This document shows positions 9,490 through 27,649 of a stretch of 64,000 nt of DNA, one piece after another. How positions within the stretch are numbered: the stretch's first letter is position 1; each line of letters begins with the position of its first letter. Below the pieces are notes generated by a model that was not told the DNA's origin, did not search any database, and saw only the letters and a list, made by a program, of their open reading frames with translations. The translations under genes were made by a program, and so were the position numbers. The DNA is taken from contig NC_086354.1 in the NCBI RefSeq assembly GCF_036324505.1, forward strand, positions 8,294,795 through 8,358,794. Reading direction: 5' to 3'. Source of the DNA: Eleginops maclovinus (lineage: Eukaryota; Chordata; Actinopteri; Perciformes; Eleginopidae).

Positions 9490-12152
9490 CCATCCATCCA
9501 TCTTCTCCCGCTTTTCCGTCAGAGTCGTGGAGGTAACAGCTCCAGCAGAGAGCCCCAAACTTCTCTTTCCCTGGCCACATCAACCAGCTCTGACTGGGGG
9601 ATTCCAAGGTGCTCCCAGGCCAGCGAAGAGATATAATCCCTCCACCTGGTCCTAGGTCTACCCCTCGGTCTCTTCCCAGCTGGATGTGCCTGGAACACAG
9701 GGAGGCGCCCAGGTGGCATCCTTACTAGGTGCCCGAACCAACTCAACTGGCTCCTTTCAACGCGAAGGAGCAGCGGTTCTACTCCGAGTCCCTCCTGGAT
9801 GACTGAACTTCTCACCGTATCCCTAAGGGAGATGCCAGCCACCCTGCGGAGAAATCCCATTTCGGCCACTTGTATCCGCAATCTCGTTCTTTTGGTCATG
9901 ACCCACCCTTCATGACCATAGGTAAGGGTAGGAACGAAAATGGCCCGGTAGACAGAGAGCTTTGCCTTCTGGCTCTGCTCTCTTTTCGTCACAACGGTGC
10001 GGTAAAGTGACTGCAGTACCGCTCCCGCTGCTCCTAATCTCCGGCCCATCTCACGCTACATTGTTCCCTCACTCGAGAACAAAACCCCGAGATATTTGAA
10101 CTCCTTCACTTGGGGTAAGGCGTCATTCCCTACCTGGAGTGGACAGTCCATTGGTTTCCTGCTGAGAACCATGGCCTCAGATTTGGAGTTGCTGATCCTC
10201 ATCCAGCTGCTTCACACTCGGCCGCGAACCGATCCAGTGAGTGCTGAAGGTCACAGACCGATGAAGCCCTTAGGACCACATCATCTGCAAAAAGTAGTGG
10301 TGCATTCCTTAGCCCACCGAACTGCAAACCCCCTCCCCCACAACTACGCCTCAAAATCCTGTCCAGGAATATCACAAACAGGATTGGTGACAAAGCGCAG
10401 CCCTGGCGGAGGCCAACCCTCACCGGAAATCGGTTCGACGTGCTACCTAGGACCCTGACACAGCTCTCGCTTTGGGAGTACAGAGGTTGGATGGCCTTGA
10501 GTAGAGTCCCCCTCACCCATACTCCCGCAGCACCTCCCACAGTATCTCCCTGGGAACCCGGTCATACGCATTCTCCAAATCCACAAAGCACATGTAGACC
10601 GGATGAGCGTACTCCTAAGCCGCCTCGAGGATCCATGCGAGAGTAAAAAGCTGGTCCGTCGTTCCACGACCAGGACAAAATCTGCATTGTTCCTCCTCAA
10701 TCTGAGCTTTGACAATCGGTCGGACCCTCCTTTCCAGCACCTTAGAGTACATTTTCCCGGGGATGCTGAGTAGTGTGATGCCTCTGTAATTGGTACACAC
10801 CCTCTGATCCCCCTTTTTAAAAAGGGGAACCACCACCCAGGTCTGCCACTCCATCGGTACTGTTTCCGACTTCCACGCAATGTTGATGAGACGTGTCAAC
10901 CATGACAGTCCCTCAACACCCAGAGCCTTCAGCATTTCTGGGCGGATCTCATCCACCCCCGGGGCTTTGCCACTGTGGAGTTGTTTGACTACCTCAGTGA
11001 CTTCCCCCCCCAGCTCCGCCTCTAACATAGAGGGCGGAGTTGTCGGGTTCACGAGTTCCTCAAAGTGTTCCTTCCACCGCCCTAACACCCTATCAGTTGA
11101 GGTCAATAGCATCCCATCCTTACTGTACACAGCTTGGATGGTTCCCTGCTTCCCCCTCCTGAGGTGTTGGACGGTTTTCCAGAACAACTTTGGTGCCGTC
11201 CAAAAGTCTTTCTCCATGGCTTTTCCGAACTTTTCCCACACCCGCTGCTTTGCCTCGGCCACGGCTGAGGCTGCTACCCTTCAAGCCCGTCGATACCTTG
11301 CAACTGCGTCAGGAGTACCCAGGGATAACATATCCCGGAAGGCCTCCTTCTTCAGTCGGACGGCTTCCCTGACCACCGGTGTACACCAGGAGGTTCGAGG
11401 GTTACCACCCCTTGAGGCACCTAAGAACTTGAGACCACAGCTCCCTGCCGCAGCTTCGGCAATGGAGGCTTTGAACACCGCCCACTCTGGTTCAATGTCC
11501 CCACCCTCCACAGGGATGCCTGAAAAGCTCCGCCGGAGGTGTGAGTTGAAGGCCTCCTGGACTTGGGACTCCTCCAGACGTTCCCAGTTCACCCGCACTA
11601 CACGTTTGGACTTACCAGGTCTGTCCAGAGGCTTCCCCTGCCACTCGACCCAACTCACCACCAGTTGGTGATCAGTTGACAACTCCGCCCCTCTCTTCAC
11701 CCGAGTGTCCAAAACATGCGGCCTCAGGTCCGATGATACGATAACAAAATCGATCATGGACTTTCTGCCTAGGGTGCTCTGATACCACGTACACTTATGA
11801 GCATCCTTATGTTCGAACATGGTGTTTGTTATGGCCAATCCATGACTAGCACAGAAGTCCAGTAACAAACCACCACTCCGGTTCAGATCAGGGGGGCTGT
11901 TCCTCCCAATCACGCCCCTCCAAGTGTCTCCATCATTGCCAACGTGTGCGTTGAAGTCTCCCAGAAAGACTAAGGAGTCCCATTTAGGAGCCCCATACAG
12001 GACTCTTTTCATGGTGTTCAAGAAGGCCGAATACTCTGAACTGCTGTTTGGTGCATAAACACACACAACAGAGTTAGTCAGAGTTTTCCCCCCCATAACC
12101 CGCAGGCGTAGGGAGGCGACCTCGGAAATACTGCCGGTTCTCGGAAAAGTGA
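9490..12152 (-). mobile_element. 5'-truncated non-LTR retrotransposon (LINE), RTE/Rex3-like
   Basis: About 2.66 kb in minus orientation, bounded by a perfect 15-bp target-site duplication. The 5' end (right side) begins inside an apurinic-type endonuclease domain. The 3' end (left side) finishes with tandem GGAT units next to 'cttctcccgctt', the tail style of fish Rex3/RTE elements. The clade name is my inference from that tail and the endonuclease style. It lies 5.3 kb from elf1 exon 1 and 5 kb from the ednrb stop codon. Confidence 0.85.
9519..12152 (-). pseudogene. LINE endonuclease-reverse transcriptase ORF, decayed
   Basis: Reading right to left there are three recognisable parts. The first is an endonuclease C-terminal half ([12 protein letters not shown], then [12 protein letters not shown] and [10 protein letters not shown]). 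The second is a reverse transcriptase (KAPGVDEIRPEMLK, VVPLFKKGDQ, YRGITLLS, QGCALSPILF, the catalytic FADDVV). The third is a C-terminal stretch with RPRGRPRTRWRDYISS. The frame is broken by an in-frame TGA at 11281-11283 (consistent with CGA to TGA decay), an in-frame TAG at 10615-10617, apparent 1-bp deletions near 10515 and 10200, and a TAG near 10050. It cannot encode active protein. Plus-strand open frames over the same DNA are shadows. Confidence 0.85.
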
Positions 12153-12167
12153 AAGACAAATGAAAAT
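12153..12167. repeat. Right target-site duplication of the LINE
   Basis: aagacaaatgaaaat, identical to 9475-9489. It marks the 5' truncation point of the element. Confidence 0.88.
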
Positions 12168-13606
12168 GTTTTCCCTAATTTATATTTTTTTGCCTTCTCC
12201 TCAATACAACAAATCAAATATTATATTACAGTTCATAATGAAGATACACAAACATTGTTGTATTAACTTGACTGTGTGGCAGAGTTTTCTTTTTTTTTTA
12301 CACAAGGGCTCAAAGAAAACATGTATTACCTGTGTGTGGTTTGGTTTTTCTAGTAAAGTAAAACGTAACGTAAATAATGGTTCCCTAGTCCTTAAGTGGA
12401 TTAATTTATTAGCTAATCGACAGATCAGTGAGACCGTTAAAATACCAATAAATATTAAATGTAAATATGTGTTTTTTTTCTTAATCTGCTTCGATTGGAA
12501 ACTGAATATCTTTGTATTTGTCAGATAAAACAAGCAATTTAATAACATCACCGTGGGAAACTATGATAGGTATTTCTCACTTTTTGTCAAAAAAACGTAT
12601 GGTGAAAATAAATTAGATTCAGATTTATTGACACTGAAAATAATCACGAGGTCCAGCCCTAATTGTGTCTGATAGACAGGCTTTCACCCCGTTGACCTCA
12701 CTGAAGATGAAAACATCTGCACATTTAGTTGATGTAAGCTGCAAGTTGACAATTGTCACATTTTCAGCATTAGTCTCTGACTGACCAACGCAACATTGTT
12801 TTTGTTCGAAAAACGTTGTACCGGTCAACGTGTCCCGGAAGATTTCAATGTCCGTGACAAATGGGAGAAATTATGTCAAATGTTATCTGTGTTTATTATT
12901 GAACTTAAAAACAATTGATAGGAAGGCTATATAAAGAACGAGTTGATCAAGGCATGAAGATTATGTTTTTTTGTAAAAGCAGGCTATTTGGAATAGAAAC
13001 CTGCCAATAGAATAAAGCAAACAAATATATATTACGAAAGGCAGATTTGACTGGTCAAAGTCTGGTAACTAACGACTAATGGACAAACTGCTATACACTC
13101 TGGCCCCATAGATTTGTCATCACACTGTCACACGACCAATACACAACACCACGTACACCACATAAAACTGAGGGAGAAGTAGATGAAAGACAGGCTCGAG
13201 AGTCCATGGTACGTCAGTCTGATGAATTCCTTCTGCTGGCCACGTCTGCTCACCTTCTGTTGCTTCTACTGCTGCACCAGTTTGTGTGTGTTGTCTATCG
13301 ATATACATCTGTGAAAGTGAGCGATGAGTCATGTTTTTGTGTCATCTATCATCAATTCCTTCAAGTGTGAAATCAATGGCGTGTGACCAAAAACTGCACA
13401 TCAAATGAGGCCAATATTTAGAAAGGCTTTTCACAAACGTGCACACTTGCATGCACACAGACCTTGGTGCCTTGACACACACACACTCAGTGACGCACTG
13501 ATACAGAGACTCCCACCCACATAGCATTTGTTTTGCTTCCTTGTAGGCTGCATGAGGATATTCAGTTTGGTTTGACATTTTCCCATGAAGCTTTTCCATG
13601 GCTGAT

Positions 13607-13620
13607 CCGCACGCACGCAT

Positions 13621-13695
<75 letters not shown>

Positions 13696-13707
13696 CTCTC
13701 TCTCTCA
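13607..13707. repeat. Compound microsatellite (GCAC)n-(AC)n-(TC)n
   Basis: GCAC units pass into perfect AC repeats up to 13692, then a CT run. The purine-pyrimidine alternation and the tract junctions are typical of slippage-generated compound repeats. Confidence 0.9.
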
Positions 13708-16304
13708 CTTGTTATTAAAGCATGTTTTTTTAGGCTCTTCCCAAACGTTGGTGGACGCTAATCCTGACTCCTTGTGCCTTTAATCCAGAATAAATTAATA
13801 ATAAAAAGACACCAGAAGGTCTCACAGAGCAAGAAATGTGCATAAAGCTTTAGTATAGATATATATTCAGAGGAAGTAAAAAGAGTGGATAGTGAGCTTT
13901 ACCCAAATAACTGATAGAACTATATGTGTCTGCATATCTAGATCTGCTATGCAGGATTTTTCCATGAGAAGGAGCTGCCAAATATTAGAAAGTTAAGTCA
14001 AACATCGTGCTCATACAACTGCTGGTAATTGTTTTTGAATGCAGTTCGCAGGCACAAGTCTGCCGAACATGCTGCCTAAATATGCATAATGGCGGATTTT
14101 TGTGGTGGAATAACATAAAAGAATGTTTGGAGAAGAGAAAGCAGAGAAGGGCCAAATCAGGTCTGTACACACCCCAACCCCTGAGACACACAACCCACAA
14201 CTATCTACCCTCCAACCCTGCCATGTTTGAGCGATTTATGCTGGCTTCTATAACCATGGGGAGGAGAAACAAACTGTGTGTAATGGTATGTGGTCTGTTT
14301 GTGCATATGTGCTGTCAAAATGTACTGCACTCGTATTTGTGTTGGGACAGACAGTGTGTTTGTCTGACTGACTCTGTGTTCAATGCAGTCAGTAAGGGAA
14401 AAGTCCACAATGTTTTCATGGAGGACAGAAGCTCCCAGGCAAGCTAACATTATAAATCTAGGTTTACAGTAGATTTTATTGCTAATTATATAGCACTTTA
14501 TGTCATTAACCTTTTGGCATTGATCCGCTGGAAGGTTTCGTCTCTGTTTTCTGGCTCCCAATAGCAATAAAAGTGGAATGAACTCCCTACAAAAGACTGC
14601 TGTAGCATTATGTTAGCCTTGGCTGAACTGGGGGGAGTTTATAGTACATTCGCTGTGCTAAAGTCTAGAGAGAGTATGAGATAAGTAAGGCGTAGCTTAA
14701 AAAAAGGCTACAATTCCATTAACCAATCTTTTGACATTTTTCTTTTGTATGTATTATACTGCATTCGTTCTAGAGAGTGTGAGATAAATTAAACTTGATT
14801 TAAACAATCATACCATTTCTTTAAACATCCTTAAAGATTTTAGGGAAATACGTTATTTGTCATTCTTGCAAAGAAATAAATGAGTTGATTGATATCACTA
14901 TCATGTTTTTCTATAAGTCTAGGGGATGTTAGCTTAGCTTAGTCTAAAGACTTGGAGTGGAGGGAAACACCTAGTTTAGCTTTATCTAACGTTAACAAAA
15001 TCTGCCTCCCAGCCTCTTAATCCCTGGGAAGAGTTAAGTAAACATATAAGATATAGTGGTAATAATTGGTTATATTTACGGACAAAGTCTGGCTAGCGGT
15101 TTGCCCACTATTTTGAGTTGTGATTGGTAAAAGAAGCAGCAGTTGGTTAGCTTAGCATAGAAAGTTACTGCGCCCATCCAAGAAATGGTGACATGACACC
15201 TTATAACCACAAACTTGTGTCTTCTGTAAAGATTAATCAGGGTTGAACTGTATGAAATTCAAAAATGGGTTACCTTTACGGTAAGGTAGGCTAATAAACA
15301 CATTTCTAAAAGTGTCTAATCATTTTTTGCAAATTGACCTAATTAATCTGTAAGCATTAGCACTCTGATAGATTCATTTATAAAAGATTAACTGTTCTTA
15401 CTGCTTCTAAATCACCAGTCACACGTTTTGTAGAGCAAATTAAGAGATTCTAAATTGACTCTGAACTAATTACACTTTGAAATACAGACTGTGCGGTAAG
15501 CAGCTCACTAAGCAGCGTTTGCAACTTTCTAAGCCTGTTTCTTTTTGTAGCAGGGATCGTAAGAGAAAAATCAATCACATCCGCAGAAAGTCGATGCCAT
15601 TATCCACAAGCAGATACATCAATAACTCTGTTGAGAGAAGAAAGGAGTGAGTTTAGGGAGGAATGTACTGAATGTGATTTCTTTGAATAAAGTCTGCTCA
15701 CAGCACTGGGTTTGATCTGATGTTCACCACATTGAATTATTTGGAACCATAATGGAGGAACGGAGGCAACATGGTTTATTGGGAGGAGTGAAGACAGGAA
15801 TGTGGAGAGAAAGAGAAAGATGAGAGAGTAGGGAAAAGGTAAAAAACAATACAACAGAAAAAGTCTGTAGCAGATGAGCGAGTGAAAGCATGGAAAGCGG
15901 ATGAAGACATGAATCGAGGCGGGGTGGTTAGAGAAATCACAGGACAGAGAGCTTCTTTGAGCTAACGTGACATGCGTGACACTGGTTTAGCCTGAAGGAA
16001 CATTCCCAGGTCAGAGCTGTGTGTGTGTGTATTGGTGCTTGTGTGTGTGTTTGTGTGTGTCTGTGGAACTGGGGAGAAAAATTGAGTGATCACAGTAATG
16101 TTCTGTGTTAGCATGCACCATCACATGATGCCGCCTGCAGTCACACTTAAATCAACCCCTCGCATACACAAAAAGTCAGGACAAGATCACAGACAAAGCT
16201 AGTATATTCACACATAAATGATTATGACCATGTGTCTGAACGGATGTTTGCTTGAAAATGTGTGTTTTTAATTCATATAGAAAAAGACAAGTGACCGGTT
16301 TTTC

Positions 16305-16325
16305 TTTATTATATTCATGTTTATT
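16305..16325 (-). other. Candidate polyadenylation signals of ednrb
   Basis: Two AATAAA hexamers on the minus strand (tttatt at 16305-16310 and 16320-16325), about 0.8 kb beyond the ednrb stop codon in the direction of transcription. Position and sequence fit a 3' UTR end. Nothing else supports it. Confidence 0.35.
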
Positions 16326-17130
16326 TATTCCAAAAAGAAAGCCTGTTGTCATACCAGCTCTACTTTAGGGGTCAAATTAAGATAATGTGGATCAATACCT
16401 TCACAAAACACATGAAGCCTCAAGAACAGGCCAAATATTTAACAGTATCATACAATAGCTGAATAGTCACATAAATCACATCAACATCAGTAGTTCAATA
16501 ACTGGTGGAAAAATAACATAGACAATGCATTTAAAGGCATTAATGTCACATGCGGGAAAGTACTCAATATAAAGGAAATACATAAAAAACATAACAAATG
16601 TCAGAGAAGAGCAAAAGTTTAAAATCTTCAAAGTTACTGCAGTGAGTGGTAGCAACGCAGTTTAACACTATATTGTCATCTGTACAATGTAGAAGTAACT
16701 GCAAGATTCAAAGCGTCAAAGTAACATTCACTATTACAGCTGCAAGGCTGATGAGCTGTCTTGGCTAATAGACCCTTGACCCCAAAATGATACACAGAAC
16801 TTCGCCCACCGTTTAGTTTTGATATTTGTCGTTCTGAACACTTCTTTTGCCTGCTTCATTCACATCTCACACTTATATCCAAAAATACCGCTTTTGGAGA
16901 GCGCATGTTTCTTCTTGGACAGGAGGGGTGTGCAGCAGTCCATAATGGCAAGTGTTCAGAGTTTTTGTTAAAAAGAGTTTCCCCTCTCTGATTTCCAAAG
17001 GACGTCTTTTCAAAATGGAGGAGACTTTATATGATGTTTTTGACGAGGCACAAATAGGCATGTATCCTCATTCAGTCATCCATACTTCTTTTGTCATCAT
17101 ATCTATTCCTCTTTTACACTACCTCCCTCC

Positions 17131-23938
<6,808 letters not shown>

Positions 23939-24909
23939 GCTGGAAGCTGGTTGTCAATATGTTTTTTTATCCAACACGTCTGAAATTGACCTTCTTCGAG
24001 TGTGCCTGGAACACAAATAAGTACTTTATAATAATTGGACTTCAGGAACATAAAAAAAAAACTATTGAATCTGGGATATTAGGCTCCAGGGTTTATTATG
24101 TGACTATACTATAGCTCACGCAGCTGACAGCCTTATATAAAGTCGCTAAACCGCTAAATTAAGATCCGTAAGACACAAACAACACGGTAGCCAAATGTTT
24201 TGGGGCATACCATAGAGTCCCGGATCCATTCCCAGCTGGACAGACCACCTTTATTTCCCCACATTTTCTTCTGTTCACAATAGCTTGATATAAAATAGTG
24301 ACATTAAAGGACCCTAAATTACTGTTGTTTATTAAAATCGCATTAGTTTTGCCGTTGATGGAATGTACAGAAAAATATGATAGCTGACAAGAAGAGAGGG
24401 TATTTGAAAAAGGGGAAAATTGTTTTTGATTTTGGCTGAATATTTTACATTTTTGGTAGGATTGGGGAAGAACTTTATTTATTTTATTATTTTAACTTCC
24501 CTTTAAGGAAATGGGTCACTACTAAGTAAAAAGTTCCATCAAAAATAAGATCATTTTCACATTTAGATGGTTTGTCAAGGTGCACTTTTGCAAAGGAAAG
24601 AAGTTCAATTTATGGATAACAGTTGTGTTAGCGTTCACACTGGTGACGTTCATTAGATGTTTGAATAGGATAGGTACATGATTAAAGAAGCCGTAACCAC
24701 TGTTATATTGTCTTTGACATGAAGGTAGGGTTTCGCACTTTCAAGTCAATACAGGTTGAAGTAAACTTCAATAACCCTGAAGAAGGTTAAAAGGTTAAGT
24801 GACTTGGGAAAACGCCTTTTTTTTCATTTAAATAACCCCACCTAACAAACTCGTCCCCAAACCAATCAATAAATGTTCTCCTGTTTCTGCCGTTTAAGAT
24901 CTTACTTAC

Positions 24910-25020
24910 CTAACTCTCAGCTGATGTAGAAATCCTCCTCTTCATTTAAACACTCCCAGTAACTCTCAAGCTCTCAGGACAGAGAAAAGTTCCCAAATTG
25001 GAGGGATGCTGTTCCTGAAG
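24910..25020 (-). other. ednrb: Candidate non-coding first exon of ednrb
   Basis: A strong donor, gagttag|gtaagtaag, lies at 24909/24910 on the minus strand. The coding exon has an acceptor at 24005 upstream of its ATG, so a 5' exon is required about here. The upper limit is a guess, and no TATA box is evident. Confidence 0.45.
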
Positions 25021-25959
25021 TGACAGTGAAGTCATGTCTACCAGTAGCTGTCCTCTCTGTCACTGGTGTCAAAGGGAAAAAGCTGCAGCTCTGTGCTCTG
25101 GTCGGCCCCTCGTAGTTCCCTGCTCTCCACTACTGGCGGCTGAGTCTCAGTGTACACAGTCTCAAGAGTTTGCTGAGTTTGATCCCTGCCCCCCACACCT
25201 CTTCTGATGGGGGAAAGGGGGTGGAGGAAGACAGAGGAAGGCAGGCAGGATGTGCACAAGTTAGTCAGTGTTCACCAAAGTACCCTCGTTCTAATGGAGG
25301 AAACTCTCAATCAATTCAAGGGGAGATATACTGTGTTGCTGTGGTGAGTTTATAGTGCCCTGCTTTGTTGTTATGATATATCCCCTAAGGCATTATCCAT
25401 TAATATTCCTACAGGGGTGAAAATTCCTTATTTATTGTTCATTTTAAAAGGTTTCCGTTCTGCCCTTTTGTTCTCTTTCGTAAGACAAACTATGAAACAA
25501 AATCACTATTTGATATTGAGCTATTTCATTCAATACGCATCCAAAGCTGTCCTATCACTTGGGTCTTATCAGGCTGTCAATGTGCACTTACATTGCAGAT
25601 AACTGCAACATGTAAGCCAAACTGTTACTCATTGTAATGTAATGTTAGAAATCACATCCAAGAAAACTGCAGAAAACACATTCATTTTCACACTAGAACG
25701 TTCTATCCGTTAAGTCTGAAGCATTTGCAAATAATTGTTATCAAAATGTCCTTAACATGAATGGAATGGAGACCTCACAACATACTGTTATGCAGTCAAC
25801 GTTTTTTGAATATGGTTGTAAAGTATACATACAACCACAACAAGTTATAATGTGACAGTTGAGCATTTTAGGGAAGAAAGACATTTGCATCGACCTTTTA
25901 AAAAACACATCTGTTTGTCTTCTAATTTATCATATAAAGCTGTAAATGCGATGCACCTT

Positions 25960-26100
25960 GAATCCTTTAACCGCTATGCTAGCTGTTTGTGCTAACATGC
26001 TAATATTTAGCAGGTTTAATGTTTACAATTATCTTAGTTAGCTTGTTAGCTATTAATATTAGGTAATTAGCACTAAACATAATGTATGCGTTATTATAAA
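25960..26100. repeat. Fragment of a common teleost interspersed repeat
   Basis: Contains gctaacatgctaatattta, 'gcaggtttaatgtttac', 'cttagttagcttgttagc' and 'ggtaattagcactaaacata'. This serial 'GCTAACATGCTAA' block is one I know as a dispersed fish repeat. Related pieces occur at 26770-26830 and 34030-34510. Confidence 0.5.
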
Positions 26101-26769
26101 ACCCATGCTATTCTTGGCTTTGGGTAGCATTATAACTTGAGGAGTGGCCTAGCGTCAATGCCTGTGCGTATTTCTTGCCTATAAAAGCATTGGGCTTCAT
26201 AATTACACATATAAAGCAGTTGATGCAGATGTTATGTGGTTCCTGCGTATCCTTAACTGGTCTTCAAAGTAATTGAATTCATGACATTTAAAAATAAGGC
26301 CTTAAAAGTTATTAATCTTTCAAACTTAAACATTCCAAGACAAAATAATTTGCCAAATGCCTTTTTCATTTTAACACAAGATCAGCAATGGCTGTCTGCT
26401 AGCTACAATGTGCATGGCAACATTTGTTATGCTACCATTAACATTCGGGCAATATTTACCAGAAAAAAGGTATATGATTTCAAGTAACTAAATCTATCAT
26501 TTACTTACCTTAAGCTAAAGGAACCCACATTGTGCATGTATGTCGGCTGAAACGCAGGTGTTACTGTACATTAGGTGAATTTTGCCGGGAAATGGCTCCA
26601 TATGTCCAAGGTTTATTTAATTCTCAGGTGGACATGAGTGTTTATACCACATTTCCCGGCACTTCATCAAATTGTTGACATTTTTACTTAATACCAAAAT
26701 TGTCAAAATCATTTTCATGCTAATTAAAAGTCTGAGGATAATTAAAGTCAATCGGAACATAAGCATTAA

Positions 26770-26830
26770 AAGACGTTCATCATGGCAATCCATCCAATAT
26801 TGATGGAGTTATTTCAATCTGGACCAAACT
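26770..26830 (-). repeat. Fragment of the same teleost repeat, reverse orientation
   Basis: 'catcatggcaatccatccaa' and 'gagttatttcaatctggacca' correspond, in reverse, to the segment of the family that at about 34030-34110 reads 'acactttggtccagacctac' and 'tctcaactattgg'. Confidence 0.4.
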
Positions 26831-27614
26831 TGTGGACTGGTTGACGGTCACTGGAGCATATTTTTAGACTTTGGTTAAAAAATGATTAAGGCTTTTATAT
26901 CAAAAGAGTGGTCTTTCTTCCCAGTGATTACTTTCGATTCCTAAGGGGGTTTCTCCTCTCTTCACCCTGGTCTTGTCCACATGCATTTTTTTTCTCACGT
27001 TGACTGACAATGGTAAACATGCTTGTATGTTTTCTATTTCACCCTTTAGCTTCTTCCACATAGTAAAGCAATTTTCTGGTCATGTGGATCCAATGACACA
27101 CTGTGTAAAATGTAAATAACATGACAGTAAGCATTCTGCCTAGTCCCTGGTTTTTGCTTTATGACAATAATTCTGATACAAGTATTTTTATATCTATATA
27201 TTAATGATTTTAGGTGTGTCCTTTGGGCTGTCTGGAGGCCACCTGTGCTGGCCTTGTGCTCATCCTCCCTTTGAGGCTCATAATTTCTCTGAAAAGTCTT
27301 CCTCACAGGCCAGACAGCCATCAGCACCAGATGTGTTTCTCTGTTGATAGATTACCATCTCAGTGGAGCCCTAAAAACGTATATTATGTACAGTATTTTT
27401 GTTCTGTTTGACTGTAGTATGTGCACTTCAGCAGGAGAGTTCAGGGGAAAGTGATTCTTGTCTTGGTTACCGTGGTGTTGTACTCACTTGAACTGCTTGG
27501 TTTGCGCAACTTTATCCCTCTAAAGATGATTACGGGACTGTATGAAAATGATTACGGGGTTAGAAAAGAGGAAGTAATGCAACTTTGAATGTATATAAGT
27601 GCAGCACAGGGAAA

Positions 27615-27649
27615 GATGAATTGCGACTTTGAAGTTGTCGCAATTCATC
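27615..27649. repeat. Perfect 13-bp inverted repeat (hairpin)
   Basis: gatgaattgcgac at 27615-27627 and gtcgcaattcatc at 27637-27649, separated by 9 nt (tttgaagtt). No mismatch in the stem. It has no T-run after it and is too short for a canonical microRNA precursor. Confidence 0.85.

Larger units (their letters stand above)
12168..17130. other. Intergenic between the LINE and the ednrb 3' end
   Basis: No gene recognised. The stretch holds the CA/CT microsatellite at 13607-13707, an impure GT-rich patch at 16020-16060 and a candidate ednrb polyadenylation signal near 16305-16325. Open frames such as 14007-14447 lack any recognisable motif or splice support. Confidence 0.5.

Noticed and set aside
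10880..11671. 263-codon plus-strand open frame over the LINE
   Set aside because: Antisense shadow of the endonuclease-reverse transcriptase ORF.
27615..27649. Hairpin considered as a microRNA precursor or a bacterial-type terminator
   Set aside because: The 13-bp stem is too short for a precursor, and a rho-independent terminator has no meaning in this genome; no T-run follows.
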